Assembly (NCBI RefSeq): GCF_011682065.1
Contig: NZ_VUYU01000027.1
Coordinates: 29,622-93,621 of the forward strand
Length of the DNA stretch: 64,000 nucleotides
Direction: 5' to 3'
Source: Massilia rubra
GTDB lineage: Bacteria > Pseudomonadota > Gammaproteobacteria > Burkholderiales > Burkholderiaceae_D
How positions within the stretch are numbered: position 1 is the first letter of the stretch; each line of letters opens with the position of its first letter. This document shows, piece after piece, positions 18,245 to 27,763 of this stretch. The translations under genes were made by a program, and so were the position numbers. Below the pieces are notes generated by a model. That model was not told the DNA's origin, did not search any database, and saw only the letters and a program-made list of their open reading frames with translations.

Positions 18245-19225
18245 TTACGCCTGCGGCAATATCACGACCTTGCCGGTGACCTTGCGCGCGGCCATGTCGT
18301 TCAAGGCTTGCGCGGTCTGTTCCAGGGTGTAACGACCTGAGATGCGCGGACGGATCTTGCCTTCGGCCAGCCATCCCATCAGTTCGCGCATGGCCGCCAG
18401 GCTGGCCTTCGGTTCGCGCTTGGCGAACTCGCCCCAGAATACCCCCATCAGCGAGGCGCCCTTGAGCAAGGTCAGGTTCAGCGGCAGCTTGGGAATCTCG
18501 CCATTCGCAAAGCCCACCACCAGGTAGCGTCCGCGCCAGCCGATCGAGCGGAACGCCGGTTCGGCATACACGCCGCCGACCGGGTCGTAGATCACATCCG
18601 GACCCTTGCCGTCGGTGGCGGCCTTGATCGCTTCGCGCAAGTCTTCGGTCGCGTAGTTGATGGTGGCGTCGGCCCCGTGCTCGCGGCACACCGCCAGCTT
18701 CTCGTCGCTCGAGGCCGCCGCAATCACGCGCGCGCCGAGCGCCTTGCCGATTTCGATGGCGGCCAGCCCGACCCCGCCGGCCGCGCCCAGCACCAGCATG
18801 GTTTCGCCGGCCTTGAGCGCGGCGCGGTCGACCACCGCGTGGTGCGAGGTGCCGTAGGTGAGGGTGATGGCGGCGGCGGTGTCGAAATCCATGCCGGGCG
18901 GCATCGGCATGACGGCCTGGGCCGGCACCACGATCTGCTGGGCAAACGCGCCCTGGGCGGAAAACGCGATCACCCGGTCGCCCACCTTGACGTTGGTGAC
19001 GCCCTCGCCCAGCGCCGCGACCACGCCCGACAGTTCGCTGCCGGGGGTGAAGGGCAACTCCGGCTTGAACTGGTACTTGCCCTGGATAATCAGCACGTCG
19101 GGGAAATTGACCCCGGCCGCCTGCACCTCGACCAGCACCTGGCCCGCTGCCGCCACCGGGGCGGCCACTTGTTCCACTACCAGGCTGTCGGGCAGCCCCC
19201 ACGCTTTGCAAACCACGGCTTTCAT
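18245..19225 (-). CDS. NADPH:quinone oxidoreductase family protein (zinc-independent MDR)
   Basis: 326 aa medium-chain dehydrogenase/reductase. The N-terminal GroES-like domain (VEVQAAGVNFPDVLIIQGKY, PGSELSGVV) is followed by a Rossmann domain with MLVLGAAGGVGLAAIEIGKALGA and an NADP-type continuation (AASSDEKL). The C-terminus includes RISGRYTLEQTAQALNDM and GKVVILP. The structural zinc cysteines are absent, as in quinone reductases. The best functional call is a soluble quinone or enone reductase. A 30-bp palindrome lies 23 bp upstream of its start. Confidence 0.9.
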   Translation of the reverse strand: MKAVVCKAWGLPDSLVVEQVAAPVAAAGQVLVEVQAAGVNFPDVLIIQGKYQFKPELPFTPGSELSGVVAALGEGVTNVKVGDRVIAFSAQGAFAQQIVVPAQAVMPMPPGMDFDTAAAITLTYGTSHHAVVDRAALKAGETMLVLGAAGGVGLAAIEIGKALGARVIAAASSDEKLAVCREHGADATINYATEDLREAIKAATDGKGPDVIYDPVGGVYAEPAFRSIGWRGRYLVVGFANGEIPKLPLNLTLLKGASLMGVFWGEFAKREPKASLAAMRELMGWLAEGKIRPRISGRYTLEQTAQALNDMAARKVTGKVVILPQA

Positions 19226-19247
19226 TGGTGTCTCCGATGAGTGTTAT

Positions 19248-19277
19248 TCAAAAATAGTACGACCGTATGATTTTTGA
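19248..19277. promoter_or_regulatory. 30-bp palindromic operator between divergent genes
   Basis: The arms read TCAAAAAT-ag-TACG and CGTA-tg-ATTTTTGA around a central AC. Outside two mismatched pairs, every position is symmetric (12 of 14 pairs). It lies immediately upstream of the quinone oxidoreductase start on the minus strand and about 130 bp upstream of the TIR gene on the plus strand. The length and spacing resemble a TetR-family operator; no regulator gene is adjacent. Confidence 0.7.
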
Positions 19278-19408
19278 TTATGCCTCAATTTTCCGCGCGC
19301 GGGGCCGGACGGCCCGGCCATTTGCGCGGGCGCAAGGTCGTGTCCGTCGCGCTTGTTAAAGTCGACAGCGCGAGCGCGCTGGTGGGACCACAGAACAGGG
19401 AGGCTGAC

Positions 19409-20017
19409 ATGGCAATCCGTTACGGCTGTTTCTTTAGTTACGCCCACGGCCGCTACGAGCTGATGAACCGGTTCAAGGCTTCCCTGTCCGATGCCATCCG
19501 CTGCTATCTGGAACCCTATTTTGACAATGAAGACGAGTTGTTCATTGACACCGAACAACTTGGCGGCGGCGACGACCTGGACCGCCGCATCGCGCGCGCC
19601 CTGTGCGAGAGCGTCACCATGATCCTGATCTACACCCCCAAATACGAGGCGCATGGCTATACGCGGCGCGAGTACGCGGCGATGCAGGCCATCGAGGCCG
19701 AGCGCAGCCAGTGGTATGCCATGCCCAGCCATCTGATCATTCCGGTGATCATGACCATGCACCCGGTGCGCCTGCCGCCGCAGATCGCGGCATCGAGTTT
19801 CTACGTGGATTTTTCGCGTTTCTCGTTGGCCACGGGCGACCTGAAAGCGCATCCGGATTTTCTGCCGGACATCAAAAAGATCGTGGACCGGATTGTCATC
19901 CATTATCAGTATCAAAAAAAGTACACGCCCGTCGGCCATGACTGCAACCAATTCGTGCTTCCCGATGTCCCACCCGAGTGGCGCGATCTGCCGGATCTGT
20001 CTTTTCCGAAAAAATAA
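19409..20017 (+). CDS. TIR-like domain protein
   Basis: 202 aa. The N-terminal 100 residues have the TIR fold pattern: betaA CFFSYAHGRYE, a BB-loop region LFIDTEQLGGGDDLDRRIARAL, the core strand SVTMILIYTPKYE, then HGYTRREYAAM. There E88 occupies the position of the catalytic glutamate of TIR NAD hydrolases. The layout resembles FxsC-type TIR-like proteins more than classical scaffold TIRs. Start choice: the frame extends to 19274, but the ATG at 19409 has a strong ribosome site (GGGAGG, five bases away). The next gene begins 10 bp after its stop, so the two form a unit. Enzymatic activity and target are unknown. Confidence 0.8.
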   Translation: MAIRYGCFFSYAHGRYELMNRFKASLSDAIRCYLEPYFDNEDELFIDTEQLGGGDDLDRRIARALCESVTMILIYTPKYEAHGYTRREYAAMQAIEAERSQWYAMPSHLIIPVIMTMHPVRLPPQIAASSFYVDFSRFSLATGDLKAHPDFLPDIKKIVDRIVIHYQYQKKYTPVGHDCNQFVLPDVPPEWRDLPDLSFPKK

Positions 20018-20027
20018 GAGGAGCAAC

Positions 20028-22418
20028 ATGGAAATCCAACGCCTTACCCTGCCGCCGCGTTCCGGTCCCGGCGACGTGACCACCTTTTACTCCTTCGAGA
20101 GCGCCAGCGCGCGCAGCGTGGCCCTGGCGACCATGGCGCTGCTGCTGGCGGGGCGCCAGGGCGCCACCGTGCCGGTGCTGATGATCGATTTCGACACCGA
20201 GTCGCCCGGCCTGCACCATTATTTCGAGCGCCGTGGCGAGCGGCCCGGCGTGCTCGAATATTTCCAGGCTTGCCGCGAGCAGTTGCGCGTGCTCGGGCGC
20301 GCCCATCCGGCGCGCACCCCGCGCGCGGCCGCCGGCGACGACCCCGACGGCTTCGATGACATGGCGCTGGCGCGCCAGGTGCTCGAAGCGGTCGACTGGG
20401 AACCGTTCGTCGAGCGGGTCGATCACAGCCGACCGCTGTACCTGATGCGCGCCGGCAACTTCGACGACAGCTACGGCGAACGTGCCGACCAGTTCGACTG
20501 GGATGGCTTGTTCCAGCTCTGTCCGGCCCTGTTCCGCTGTTTCGGCGAGTTCATGGCGCAGCGCTTCGCCCACGTGCTGGTGGACGCGCGCAGCGGGCGC
20601 TCGGCCGCGGTCAGCATCTGCACCACCTTGCTGCCGCGCCGGCTGGTGACGGTGTTTACGCCGACCCAGCGCAGCCTGGACGGCCTGGCCGGCGTGGTCA
20701 CGCGCGCCATCGAGTACCGCTGCAGCCACGAGCAGGAGCAGCGCCCGCTGCTGGTGTACCCGCTGCCGGCCGCGATCGACAGCGCCGACAGCGCGCGCCG
20801 CCTGCTGTGGCGGCGCGGCGATCCGCACAAGGCGGTGGCCGGCTACCAGAGCACGATCGAACAGTTGCTGCGCCAGTGCTACGGGGTGTCGCGGGTCTCG
20901 CTCGACAGCTATTTCGACGAAGTCCAGCTGCCCCAGCTGCACCCCATGGCCGGCGCCGAGCAACTGGCCCACGGCGGCGAACGCGACGCCGACCGCTTTT
21001 CGCTCACGCGCACCTTCGACACCTTGCTCGACTGGTTTCTCGGTAACTATTTTCCCTGGCAATCGCTGGCCGAAGTGCGCCTGGCCAGCGCCATCGGCGC
21101 GGCGCGCGCGCGGCTCGGTGGTGGCGTCAACCTGGCGCTGTCGCTGCCGCTGGCGCGCGACCTGCACCAGTTGGGCGTGCTGTACCGCAACGCCGGGCGC
21201 GCCGCGGAAGCCATCGCCTGCTTCGAAGAGAGCATCGGCCTGCGCCAGCGCCTGCTCGGCGACGAGCACGCCGACACCCGCGCCGGGCGCGCCCAGCTGG
21301 CCGTCCTGCTGCGCCACGACGGGCGCCTGGCCGAGGCCCAGTTCCTGCACGAACTGCTGCTCGACGATTGCGCGCGCCTGCTCGGCCCCGACCATCCCGA
21401 TACGCTCGCCGCGCGCGCCGCGCTGGCCGCCACCGTGGCCCGGCGCGGCGATGCCGGACGGGCGCTGGCGCTGCACGAGCAAGTCATCGACGCCAGCGAG
21501 CGCCTGTACGGCGCGGCCCACCTGCACACCCTCGACTGCCTGGCCGAACAGGCGGGCACCCTGGCCCGCCACGGCGAGTACAGCCGCGCGCGCATGGTCT
21601 ACGAGCGCGTGCTGGACGGGCGCGAACGCTTGCTCGGCAGCGAGCACGACGCCACCCTGCGCTGCGCCCAGGACTTGTCGACCCTGCTGCGCGAGCTGGG
21701 CGACCTGGGCAACGCGCGCAAGCTGCAGGAAGGCGTGGTGGCGGCGCGCGAGCGCCATGCCGGCCCCGACCATCCAGCGACGCTGCAGGCGCGCGAATTG
21801 CTGGCCGAAATCATGGCCGCCCAGAGCGACCTGGCCGGCGTGCGCGCGATGCTCGAACTGCTGGCGCGCAGCCGCGAGCGCAGCCTGGGCGCGGCCCATC
21901 CCGACACCCTCAGCAGCCAGTTGCGGCTGGCCTCGACCCTGAGCCAGCAGGGCGAGCTCGACGCGGCGCGGCGCCTGCGGCAAAAGCTGGCCGGCGCCGA
22001 TCCCGAGACGGCGCAGGGCAAGGGCGCGCCGGCCGCGGCCTTGTCGCATGCGGGGCAGGGCGGCGCCCGCCCCGGCGCGGCGCGCCTGGACGGCGGCACG
22101 CGCCCGACCAGCATCCTCGACGCGCCGCCCGACAGCAGCGGCGCCGACACCCTCAGCCACAAGCTGGCGCAGTTGCAGGAACTGATCGACACGGGCAGCG
22201 AGCGCGAGGCGCGCGCGCTGGCCGACAGCCTGCGCCAACCGGTGCTGCGCCGCCACGTGCCGCCGCCGCTGCGCAGGCGCGGCATGGCCCTGATCCGCCA
22301 GGTCTATTTGCGCCACAACGACAAGGATGCCTTGCTCGCCTTCGCCCAGGACGAGGTGTCGTTTTTGCAGGAAGCGCTCAATGACGCCGTCGGCGGGCGT
22401 CCGGTGAGCACGCAGTAA
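20028..22418 (+). CDS. MinD/ParA-like N-terminal domain fused to kinesin-light-chain-type TPRs
   Basis: 796 aa. The N-terminus (TTFYSFESASARSVALATMALLLA, residues 18-41, then LMIDFDTESPGLHHYF at 51-66) aligns by eye with the family that starts FYSxKGGxGR(T/S)xAL...DxDxExPGLH. The deviant Walker A KGGxGR is replaced by ESASAR, so nucleotide hydrolysis is doubtful. A middle domain reaches about residue 370. At least six 42-residue tetratricopeptide repeats follow to about 655, each ending in a motif such as LLGPDHPDT. A Pro/Gly linker and a helical tail complete it. The ribosome site is AGAGGAG. The pairing with a TIR gene recalls the FxsC/TPR protein pair of actinobacterial Fxs clusters, but no precursor peptide or radical SAM gene is present. 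Role unknown; NLR-like sensing is a speculation. Confidence 0.78.
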   Translation: MEIQRLTLPPRSGPGDVTTFYSFESASARSVALATMALLLAGRQGATVPVLMIDFDTESPGLHHYFERRGERPGVLEYFQACREQLRVLGRAHPARTPRAAAGDDPDGFDDMALARQVLEAVDWEPFVERVDHSRPLYLMRAGNFDDSYGERADQFDWDGLFQLCPALFRCFGEFMAQRFAHVLVDARSGRSAAVSICTTLLPRRLVTVFTPTQRSLDGLAGVVTRAIEYRCSHEQEQRPLLVYPLPAAIDSADSARRLLWRRGDPHKAVAGYQSTIEQLLRQCYGVSRVSLDSYFDEVQLPQLHPMAGAEQLAHGGERDADRFSLTRTFDTLLDWFLGNYFPWQSLAEVRLASAIGAARARLGGGVNLALSLPLARDLHQLGVLYRNAGRAAEAIACFEESIGLRQRLLGDEHADTRAGRAQLAVLLRHDGRLAEAQFLHELLLDDCARLLGPDHPDTLAARAALAATVARRGDAGRALALHEQVIDASERLYGAAHLHTLDCLAEQAGTLARHGEYSRARMVYERVLDGRERLLGSEHDATLRCAQDLSTLLRELGDLGNARKLQEGVVAARERHAGPDHPATLQARELLAEIMAAQSDLAGVRAMLELLARSRERSLGAAHPDTLSSQLRLASTLSQQGELDAARRLRQKLAGADPETAQGKGAPAAALSHAGQGGARPGAARLDGGTRPTSILDAPPDSSGADTLSHKLAQLQELIDTGSEREARALADSLRQPVLRRHVPPPLRRRGMALIRQVYLRHNDKDALLAFAQDEVSFLQEALNDAVGGRPVSTQ

Positions 22419-22496
22419 GTGTTTCTGGCGTGCACCGCGCATAAAATGTTGGTGCGGGGCCAGCGTGAGGCTCATTGCTTCAGGTAAAATCTGGGG

Positions 22497-23234
22497 ATGA
22501 GAATTCTTATCAGCAATGACGACGGCTACCTCGCCCCCGGGATCGAAGCGCTGGCCAACGCGCTCGCGTCGGTGGCCGAGATTGTCGTCGTGGCGCCCGA
22601 CAGCAACCGTTCCGGCGCCTCCAATTCGCTGTCGCTGGACCGTCCGCTGTCGGTGCAGAAGGCCGCCAACGGCTTTTACTTCGTCAACGGCACGCCGACC
22701 GACTGCGTGCACGTGGCCCTGACCGGCATGCTCGACTACCGGCCCGACCTGGTCGTCTCCGGCATCAACAATGGCCAGAACATGGGCGACGACACCTTGT
22801 ATTCGGGTACCGTGGCGGCGGCCACCGAAGGCTATCTGTTCGGCATTCCGGCGATCGCCTTTTCGCAGGTGGCGCACGGCTGGGAGCACATCGATGCGGC
22901 GGCCCGGCTGGCGCGCGACATCGTGCTGCGCCGCTTCGACGCCTTGCCGGCGCCCTACCTGCTCAACGTGAATATTCCCAACCTGCCCTACGAAGCGCTG
23001 CGCACGGTGCGCGCCACGCGGCTGGGCAAGCGGCACCAGGCCGAACCGGTGATCCGCGCGCGCGACCCGCGCGGACGCGAGATTTTCTGGATCGGCCCGC
23101 CGGGCGCCACGCGCGACGCCGGCGAGGGCACCGATTTCCACGCCACCGCGCAAGGCGAGGTGTCGGTCACCCCGCTCCAGGTCGACCTGACCCACCGCGA
23201 CCAGCTGGCGCTGCTGTCGCGGTCACTGGCATGA
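22497..23234 (+). CDS. surE: 5'/3'-nucleotidase SurE
   Basis: 245 aa metal-dependent nucleoside monophosphate phosphatase. The N-terminal [15 protein letters not shown] carries the metal-binding N7/D8/D9, and [16 protein letters not shown] and [12 protein letters not shown] are family motifs; [23 protein letters not shown] is unmistakable. It opens the surE-pcm-nlpD-rpoS block. A -10-like TAAAAT lies only six bases before the ATG, and GGGG directly abuts it, so the ribosome signal is unusual. The pcm ATG overlaps its stop by four bases. Confidence 0.97.
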   Translation: MRILISNDDGYLAPGIEALANALASVAEIVVVAPDSNRSGASNSLSLDRPLSVQKAANGFYFVNGTPTDCVHVALTGMLDYRPDLVVSGINNGQNMGDDTLYSGTVAAATEGYLFGIPAIAFSQVAHGWEHIDAAARLARDIVLRRFDALPAPYLLNVNIPNLPYEALRTVRATRLGKRHQAEPVIRARDPRGREIFWIGPPGATRDAGEGTDFHATAQGEVSVTPLQVDLTHRDQLALLSRSLA

Positions 23235-24130
23235 GTGACAAGCCCGACAAACGCAGCACGTTTCCGCTGCCGCTGTCGTCGGTGACCGGGGACAAGCGCG
23301 CCAGCGCGGCGTTTTCCCCCATCAAAGTGGCAACCCCGCAAACGGCCACCCGCAACGCCGCCGGCAGCGGCGCGCAGGGCGGCCAGGGCGGCGCCCACAA
23401 TTACGTGGCGCGCGTGGGCGCGGCGCCGTCCAAGGCGCACAGCGAGGCTTACCAGCGCGCCCAGCCGCTGCCGGTGATCGCGCCGCGCCCCGACACGGGC
23501 GTGTCGGACGCGATCCGGCGCGCCATGGTGGCGCGCGTGGCCAAGCAGGGCGTGCAGGACGGGGTGGTGCTCAAAGCGCTGGAAAACGTGCAGCGCCACC
23601 GCTTCATCGAACCGGCGCTGTCGGCCCAGGCGTATGTAGACGCCTCGCTGCCGATCGGCCACCACCAGACCATTTCGCGCCCCTACATTGTGGCGCGCAT
23701 GCTCGAAGTGCTGCGCAACGGCAAGCCACTGAGCCGCGTGCTCGAGATCGGCACCGGCTGCGGCTACCAGGCGGCGGTGCTCTCGCACATCGCCAAGGAT
23801 GTGTTTTCGGTCGAACGGATTCGTCAATTGCACGAGCTGGCCAAGACCAATCTGCGCCACCTGCGCATCGTGAATCTGCGCTTGCACTACGGAGATGGTA
23901 TGCTAGGCTTGCCCCAGGCCGCCCCGTTCGACGGTATCATTCTGGCTGCGGCCGGTCTGGAGGTGCCGCAGGCACTGCTGGAGCAGCTCAGCGTGGGTGG
24001 TCGCCTGGTCGCCCCGGTGGGCGCGCAGGTCCAGCACTTGCAGCTGATCACCCGCACCGGCAAGGCCGAATGGATGAGCGAGACCCTGGAAGGCTGCCAC
24101 TTCGTGCCGCTGCGCCCGGGCACCGCTTAA
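23231..24130 (+). CDS. pcm: protein-L-isoaspartate O-methyltransferase
   Basis: 299 aa enzyme that uses S-adenosylmethionine to repair isoaspartyl residues in damaged proteins. Family motifs: [23 protein letters not shown] (around 137-159), SAM motif [17 protein letters not shown], and [17 protein letters not shown]. The usual protein is about 210-220 aa; this one has an N-terminal extension of roughly 80 residues rich in Ala, Gly, Ser and Lys with no recognised domain. The start is supported by the ATGA overlap with surE. Confidence 0.94.
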   Translation: MSDKPDKRSTFPLPLSSVTGDKRASAAFSPIKVATPQTATRNAAGSGAQGGQGGAHNYVARVGAAPSKAHSEAYQRAQPLPVIAPRPDTGVSDAIRRAMVARVAKQGVQDGVVLKALENVQRHRFIEPALSAQAYVDASLPIGHHQTISRPYIVARMLEVLRNGKPLSRVLEIGTGCGYQAAVLSHIAKDVFSVERIRQLHELAKTNLRHLRIVNLRLHYGDGMLGLPQAAPFDGIILAAAGLEVPQALLEQLSVGGRLVAPVGAQVQHLQLITRTGKAEWMSETLEGCHFVPLRPGTA

Positions 24131-24201
24131 GCGTTCGCCTGCGTTCGCCCGCCTGCGCCTCGTGGCGCGCGCCTCCGCTTACAGAACACGACACACATAA
24201 C

Positions 24202-25161
24202 ATGAGAATGAAATACACAAGCCATCTTCCCCTGCTGCTCCTGACCCTGGGCTTGCTCAGCGCCTGTAACACCGCTCCCCGCCGCCCCGCACCCGTGATC
24301 GACCGCCTGCCGGCCGCCGACAACCGCGCGCCGCGCTCGGCCGACGAACCGAAGGATGAACGCGGCATGTACACGGTGCGCAAGGGCGATACCCTGATCC
24401 GCATCGCGCTCGACCATGGCCAGAATTACCGCGACATCGTCGAATGGAACAAACTGTCGAACCCGAACGACATCAAGGTCGACCAGGTGCTGCGTGTGTC
24501 GCCTCCCGATAGCAAAGGCGACAGTAGCGGCGTGGTCACCAGCAAGATCGACATGCCGCCGCCGTCCGAGCCGAAGACGCCGCCGGCGCCGGTGGTAGTC
24601 AAGAAGAGCACGCCGCGGGCCGACAAGCGCGCCTACAGCGACAGCGCGCTGGCCGAACTGCAAAGAGGCGAGGGCGGCGCCCCGGCCAGGGTGGAGCCGA
24701 AGGTGGCCGAGAAGCCCGATCTCCATCCGCCGGCCATCACCGTGGCGCCGCCCCCGGCCACCGTCAGCAACCCGATGGCGGCCTCGGACGAGGAAAAACT
24801 GAGCTGGATGTGGCCGTCGGACGGCAGGATCGTCGCCACCTTCGACGAAGGCAAGAACAAGGGCATCGATATCGCCGGCAAGGCGGGCCAGCAAGTGATG
24901 GCGGCCGGCGCCGGAAAAGTCATGTATGCGGGCAGCGGCATCCGCGGTTATGGTAATCTGGTGATTGTGAAGCATAGCAACAGCCTGCTGTCCGCCTACG
25001 CCCACAACCGCTCAATCGTGGTCAAGGAAGGGCAAAGCGTCACCAAAGGCCAGATGATCGCCGAAATGGGCGATTCGGATGCCGATTCTGTCAAGCTGCA
25101 CTTCGAGATCCGCCAGCAGGGCAAGCCGGTCGATCCTTCGCGTTTCCTGCCTAACCGCTGA
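24202..25161 (+). CDS. nlpD: NlpD-like lipoprotein with LysM and degenerate LytM (M23) domains
   Basis: 319 aa. A lipoprotein signal ends in LLSAC. A LysM domain follows ([44 protein letters not shown], about 56-100), then a long Pro/Lys linker and a C-terminal M23-like domain. The expected zinc ligand His before GIDIAG is missing ([10 protein letters not shown]), so the domain is probably non-catalytic, as in E. coli NlpD, which activates amidase AmiC at the septum. An upstream in-frame extension to 24070 overlaps the pcm end and is rejected because the ATG at 24202 starts the signal peptide. rpoS follows 46 bp downstream, and its promoter may lie in this gene as in other bacteria. Confidence 0.93.
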   Translation: MRMKYTSHLPLLLLTLGLLSACNTAPRRPAPVIDRLPAADNRAPRSADEPKDERGMYTVRKGDTLIRIALDHGQNYRDIVEWNKLSNPNDIKVDQVLRVSPPDSKGDSSGVVTSKIDMPPPSEPKTPPAPVVVKKSTPRADKRAYSDSALAELQRGEGGAPARVEPKVAEKPDLHPPAITVAPPPATVSNPMAASDEEKLSWMWPSDGRIVATFDEGKNKGIDIAGKAGQQVMAAGAGKVMYAGSGIRGYGNLVIVKHSNSLLSAYAHNRSIVVKEGQSVTKGQMIAEMGDSDADSVKLHFEIRQQGKPVDPSRFLPNR

Positions 25162-25207
25162 GAAATTATCGCCGGCTGACGACCGACACCGGCACCGTGG
25201 ATCTTTC

Positions 25208-26239
25208 ATGACGCATTCGAGCTACCAGCAGGGCGACGATCCGGGTCCGGATGATTTTCCGGACGACCCGGACGAGGCCGCGCTCGAGGCCGATATCGAT
25301 ATCGACCCCGAGGCCGATGCCGGCCCCGACGCCGACAGCGTGCCGGTGGCCGGCGCCGTGCTCGAAAGCGTCGATGAGCTGAAAAAAGTGCTGGCGGCCG
25401 AGCTCTCGACCGATACCACCCAGCACTATCTGAACCAGATCGGCATGCGCGCGCTGCTGACCGCTCCGCAGGAAGTCCATTTCGCCACCCTGGCCAAGGC
25501 TGGCGACTTTTCGGCGCGCCAGACCATGATCGAGCACAACCTGCGGCTGGTGGTGTCGATCGCCAAGCATTACATCAACCGCGGCGTGGTGCTGCTCGAC
25601 ATGATCGAGGAGGGCAACATCGGCCTGATGCGCGCCATCGACAAGTTCGAGCCCGAGCGCGGTTTCCGTTTTTCGACCTACGCCACCTGGTGGATCCGCC
25701 AGAGCATCGAGCGCGCCATCATGAACCAGGCGCGCACGGTGCGCCTGCCGGTCCACATGGTGCGCGAGCTGAACCAGATCCTGCGCGCCAAGTACCACCT
25801 CGAAGCCCAGCACCGCAACGGCAAGGATGCCAGCGCCGAAGACATCGCCCACCTGGTCGGGCGCCCGGTCGAGGAAGTGCAGGATATCCTGGCCCTGTCC
25901 GAGCACGCCACCTCGCTCGACGCCCCGCTCGACAACGATCCCCAGTCGAGCCTGATGGACATGCTGCCCGGCGACGCCGACGATGGCCCCGACAGCCGCG
26001 CCGAGCACCACGAAATGACGGTGCTGGTGCGCGACTGGCTCACCCGGTTGCCGGACAAGCAGCGCATCGTGATCATGCGCCGTTTCGGGCTCGACAACGA
26101 CGATCCGGCCACCCTGGAAACCCTGGCCGAAGAGATGGGCGTCACGCGCGAGCGGGTGCGCCAGATCCAGCAGGAAGCGCTGGTCAAACTGAAACGGGCG
26201 ATGGCCGCCCGTGGCGTGGTGCGCGATTCCTTGCTATGA
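25208..26239 (+). CDS. rpoS: RNA polymerase sigma factor RpoS (sigma-38)
   Basis: 343 aa master regulator of stationary phase and general stress. An acidic, low-complexity N-terminus (about residues 1-55) precedes region 1.2 ([15 protein letters not shown]), region 2 ([34 protein letters not shown] and [15 protein letters not shown]), region 3 ([14 protein letters not shown]) and region 4 with the helix-turn-helix [18 protein letters not shown]. Context after nlpD confirms RpoS rather than RpoD or RpoH. An in-frame open stretch from 25079 overlaps nlpD; the ATG at 25208 is the family-like start. Confidence 0.97.
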   Translation: MTHSSYQQGDDPGPDDFPDDPDEAALEADIDIDPEADAGPDADSVPVAGAVLESVDELKKVLAAELSTDTTQHYLNQIGMRALLTAPQEVHFATLAKAGDFSARQTMIEHNLRLVVSIAKHYINRGVVLLDMIEEGNIGLMRAIDKFEPERGFRFSTYATWWIRQSIERAIMNQARTVRLPVHMVRELNQILRAKYHLEAQHRNGKDASAEDIAHLVGRPVEEVQDILALSEHATSLDAPLDNDPQSSLMDMLPGDADDGPDSRAEHHEMTVLVRDWLTRLPDKQRIVIMRRFGLDNDDPATLETLAEEMGVTRERVRQIQQEALVKLKRAMAARGVVRDSLL

Positions 26240-26323
26240 TGCGCGCGGGCTGACACGGCTGCGCGCCTCCTCCTTTTCCCCATTCAACCTCTTTTTGCAC
26301 ACGCCCAGCGCGTGTATTTCGCC

Positions 26324-27664
26324 ATGCAAGACACCATTCTCGACATCAAATCCCTGGACATGGACGCCCGCGGCGTCGGCCACCTCGCCAACGAGGACGG
26401 CTCGCCGGGCAAGGTCATCTTCGTCGAGGGCGCCTTGCCGGGCGAAAAAGTCAGCTTTTATACGTTCAAGAAGAAAAAGAACTGGGAAGCGGCGCGCATG
26501 ACCGTGCTGCACAAGGCCTCGTCGATGCGGGTGAGCCCGAAGTGCCCGCATTTCGACAATTGCGGCGGCTGCTCGATGCAGCACCTGGAGCCGTCGGCCC
26601 AGGTGGCGATGAAGCAGCGCGTGCTGGAAGATAACCTGTGGCACATCGGCAAGGTCAAGCCGGGCAATGTGATGCGCCCGATGTACGGCCCGACCTGGGG
26701 CTACCGCTACCGCGCGCGCCTGTCGGTGCGCCATGTTGCCAAAAAAGATACGGTGCTGGTCGGTTTCCACGAAAAGCGCTCGGCCTTCGTCGCCGACATG
26801 AGCGACTGCAAGATCTTGCCGCCGCACGTGGCCGCCATGTTGTTGCCGCTGCGCGCGCTGGTGGGCGCCTTGTCGATTTTCGACCAGATGCCGCAGATCG
26901 AAATCGCGGTCGGTGAAGAGACCACGGCGATGGTCTTGCGCATCATGGCGCCGCTCACTGGCGCCGATGAAACGCTGCTCAAAAGCTTTGCCGACCAGTG
27001 GAACATCCAGTGGTGGCTGCAAACCAAGGGGCCGGAAACGGCCGCGCCGTTCTATCCGCTGGACAAGGAACTGTATTACACCCTGCCCGAGTTCGGCGTG
27101 AAGATGCCGTTCAAGCCGGTCGATTTCACCCAGGTCAACCATCACATCAACCGGGTGCTGGTCGGCAAAGCGCTGAACCTGCTGGACGTGCAGCCGGACG
27201 ACCGGGTGGCCGACCTGTTCTGCGGCCTGGGCAACTTCACCTTGCCGCTGGCCACCCAGGCCAGGGAAGTGGTTGGCATCGAAGGCAGCACCACCCTGAC
27301 CGAACGGGCGCTGTCGAATGCGCGCGCGAACGGCTTGTCGGAAAAGACCAGTTTTTCGACGCGCAACCTGTTCGAGGTCACGGCCGAAGACCTGGTCGCG
27401 CTCGGCAAGTTCGACCGCATGCTGGTCGACCCGCCGCGCGACGGCGCCATGGCGCTGGTGCAAGCCCTGGCGGCCCTGCGCCTCAGCCATCCCGAGATGC
27501 TGCCCAAGCGCATCGTGTATGTCTCGTGCAGCCCGTCCACCCTGGCGCGCGACGCCGGCATTTTGACGCACGAGGCGGGCTACGCCCTGAGCAAGGCCGG
27601 CGTGGTCAATATGTTCCCGCACACCTCGCACGTGGAATCGATGGCGGTGTTCGACCTGGTGTAA
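26324..27664 (+). CDS. rlmD: 23S rRNA (uracil-1939-C5)-methyltransferase RlmD
   Basis: 446 aa SAM-dependent rRNA methyltransferase. A TRAM-like N-terminal domain (LDMDARGVGHLANEDG...GALPGEKV) is followed by an Fe-S cysteine set (CPHFDNCGGCSMQHL plus DC near residue 160). The Rossmann domain carries VADLFCGLGNFTLPLA, and the catalytic Cys lies in YVSCSPSTLARD. The start is the ATG at 26324; a GTG twelve bases earlier is also in frame. It ends just before a bidirectional terminator. Confidence 0.95.
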   Translation: MQDTILDIKSLDMDARGVGHLANEDGSPGKVIFVEGALPGEKVSFYTFKKKKNWEAARMTVLHKASSMRVSPKCPHFDNCGGCSMQHLEPSAQVAMKQRVLEDNLWHIGKVKPGNVMRPMYGPTWGYRYRARLSVRHVAKKDTVLVGFHEKRSAFVADMSDCKILPPHVAAMLLPLRALVGALSIFDQMPQIEIAVGEETTAMVLRIMAPLTGADETLLKSFADQWNIQWWLQTKGPETAAPFYPLDKELYYTLPEFGVKMPFKPVDFTQVNHHINRVLVGKALNLLDVQPDDRVADLFCGLGNFTLPLATQAREVVGIEGSTTLTERALSNARANGLSEKTSFSTRNLFEVTAEDLVALGKFDRMLVDPPRDGAMALVQALAALRLSHPEMLPKRIVYVSCSPSTLARDAGILTHEAGYALSKAGVVNMFPHTSHVESMAVFDLV

Positions 27665-27715
27665 GCGCCGCCGTCCGCACGGTCGTCAGGCAAACAGGTT
27701 GCTGGGTGCGGACGT

Positions 27716-27745
27716 AAAAAAACCGGCCCGCAGGCCGGTTTTTTA
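27716..27745. terminator. bidirectional rho-independent terminator between rlmD and yccA
   Basis: AACCGGCC (27721-27728) pairs with GGCCGGTT (27733-27740) around CGCA. The stem is flanked by an A run on the left and a T run on the right, so it works for both converging genes. Confidence 0.92.
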
Positions 27746-27763
27746 TTGCCGAGAAGCTAACGC

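Noticed and set aside
19274..19408. 45-residue N-terminal extension of the TIR protein
   Set aside because: It overlaps the 30-bp palindrome and has no ribosome site, whereas ATG 19409 has GGGAGG at ideal distance and begins the TIR strand.
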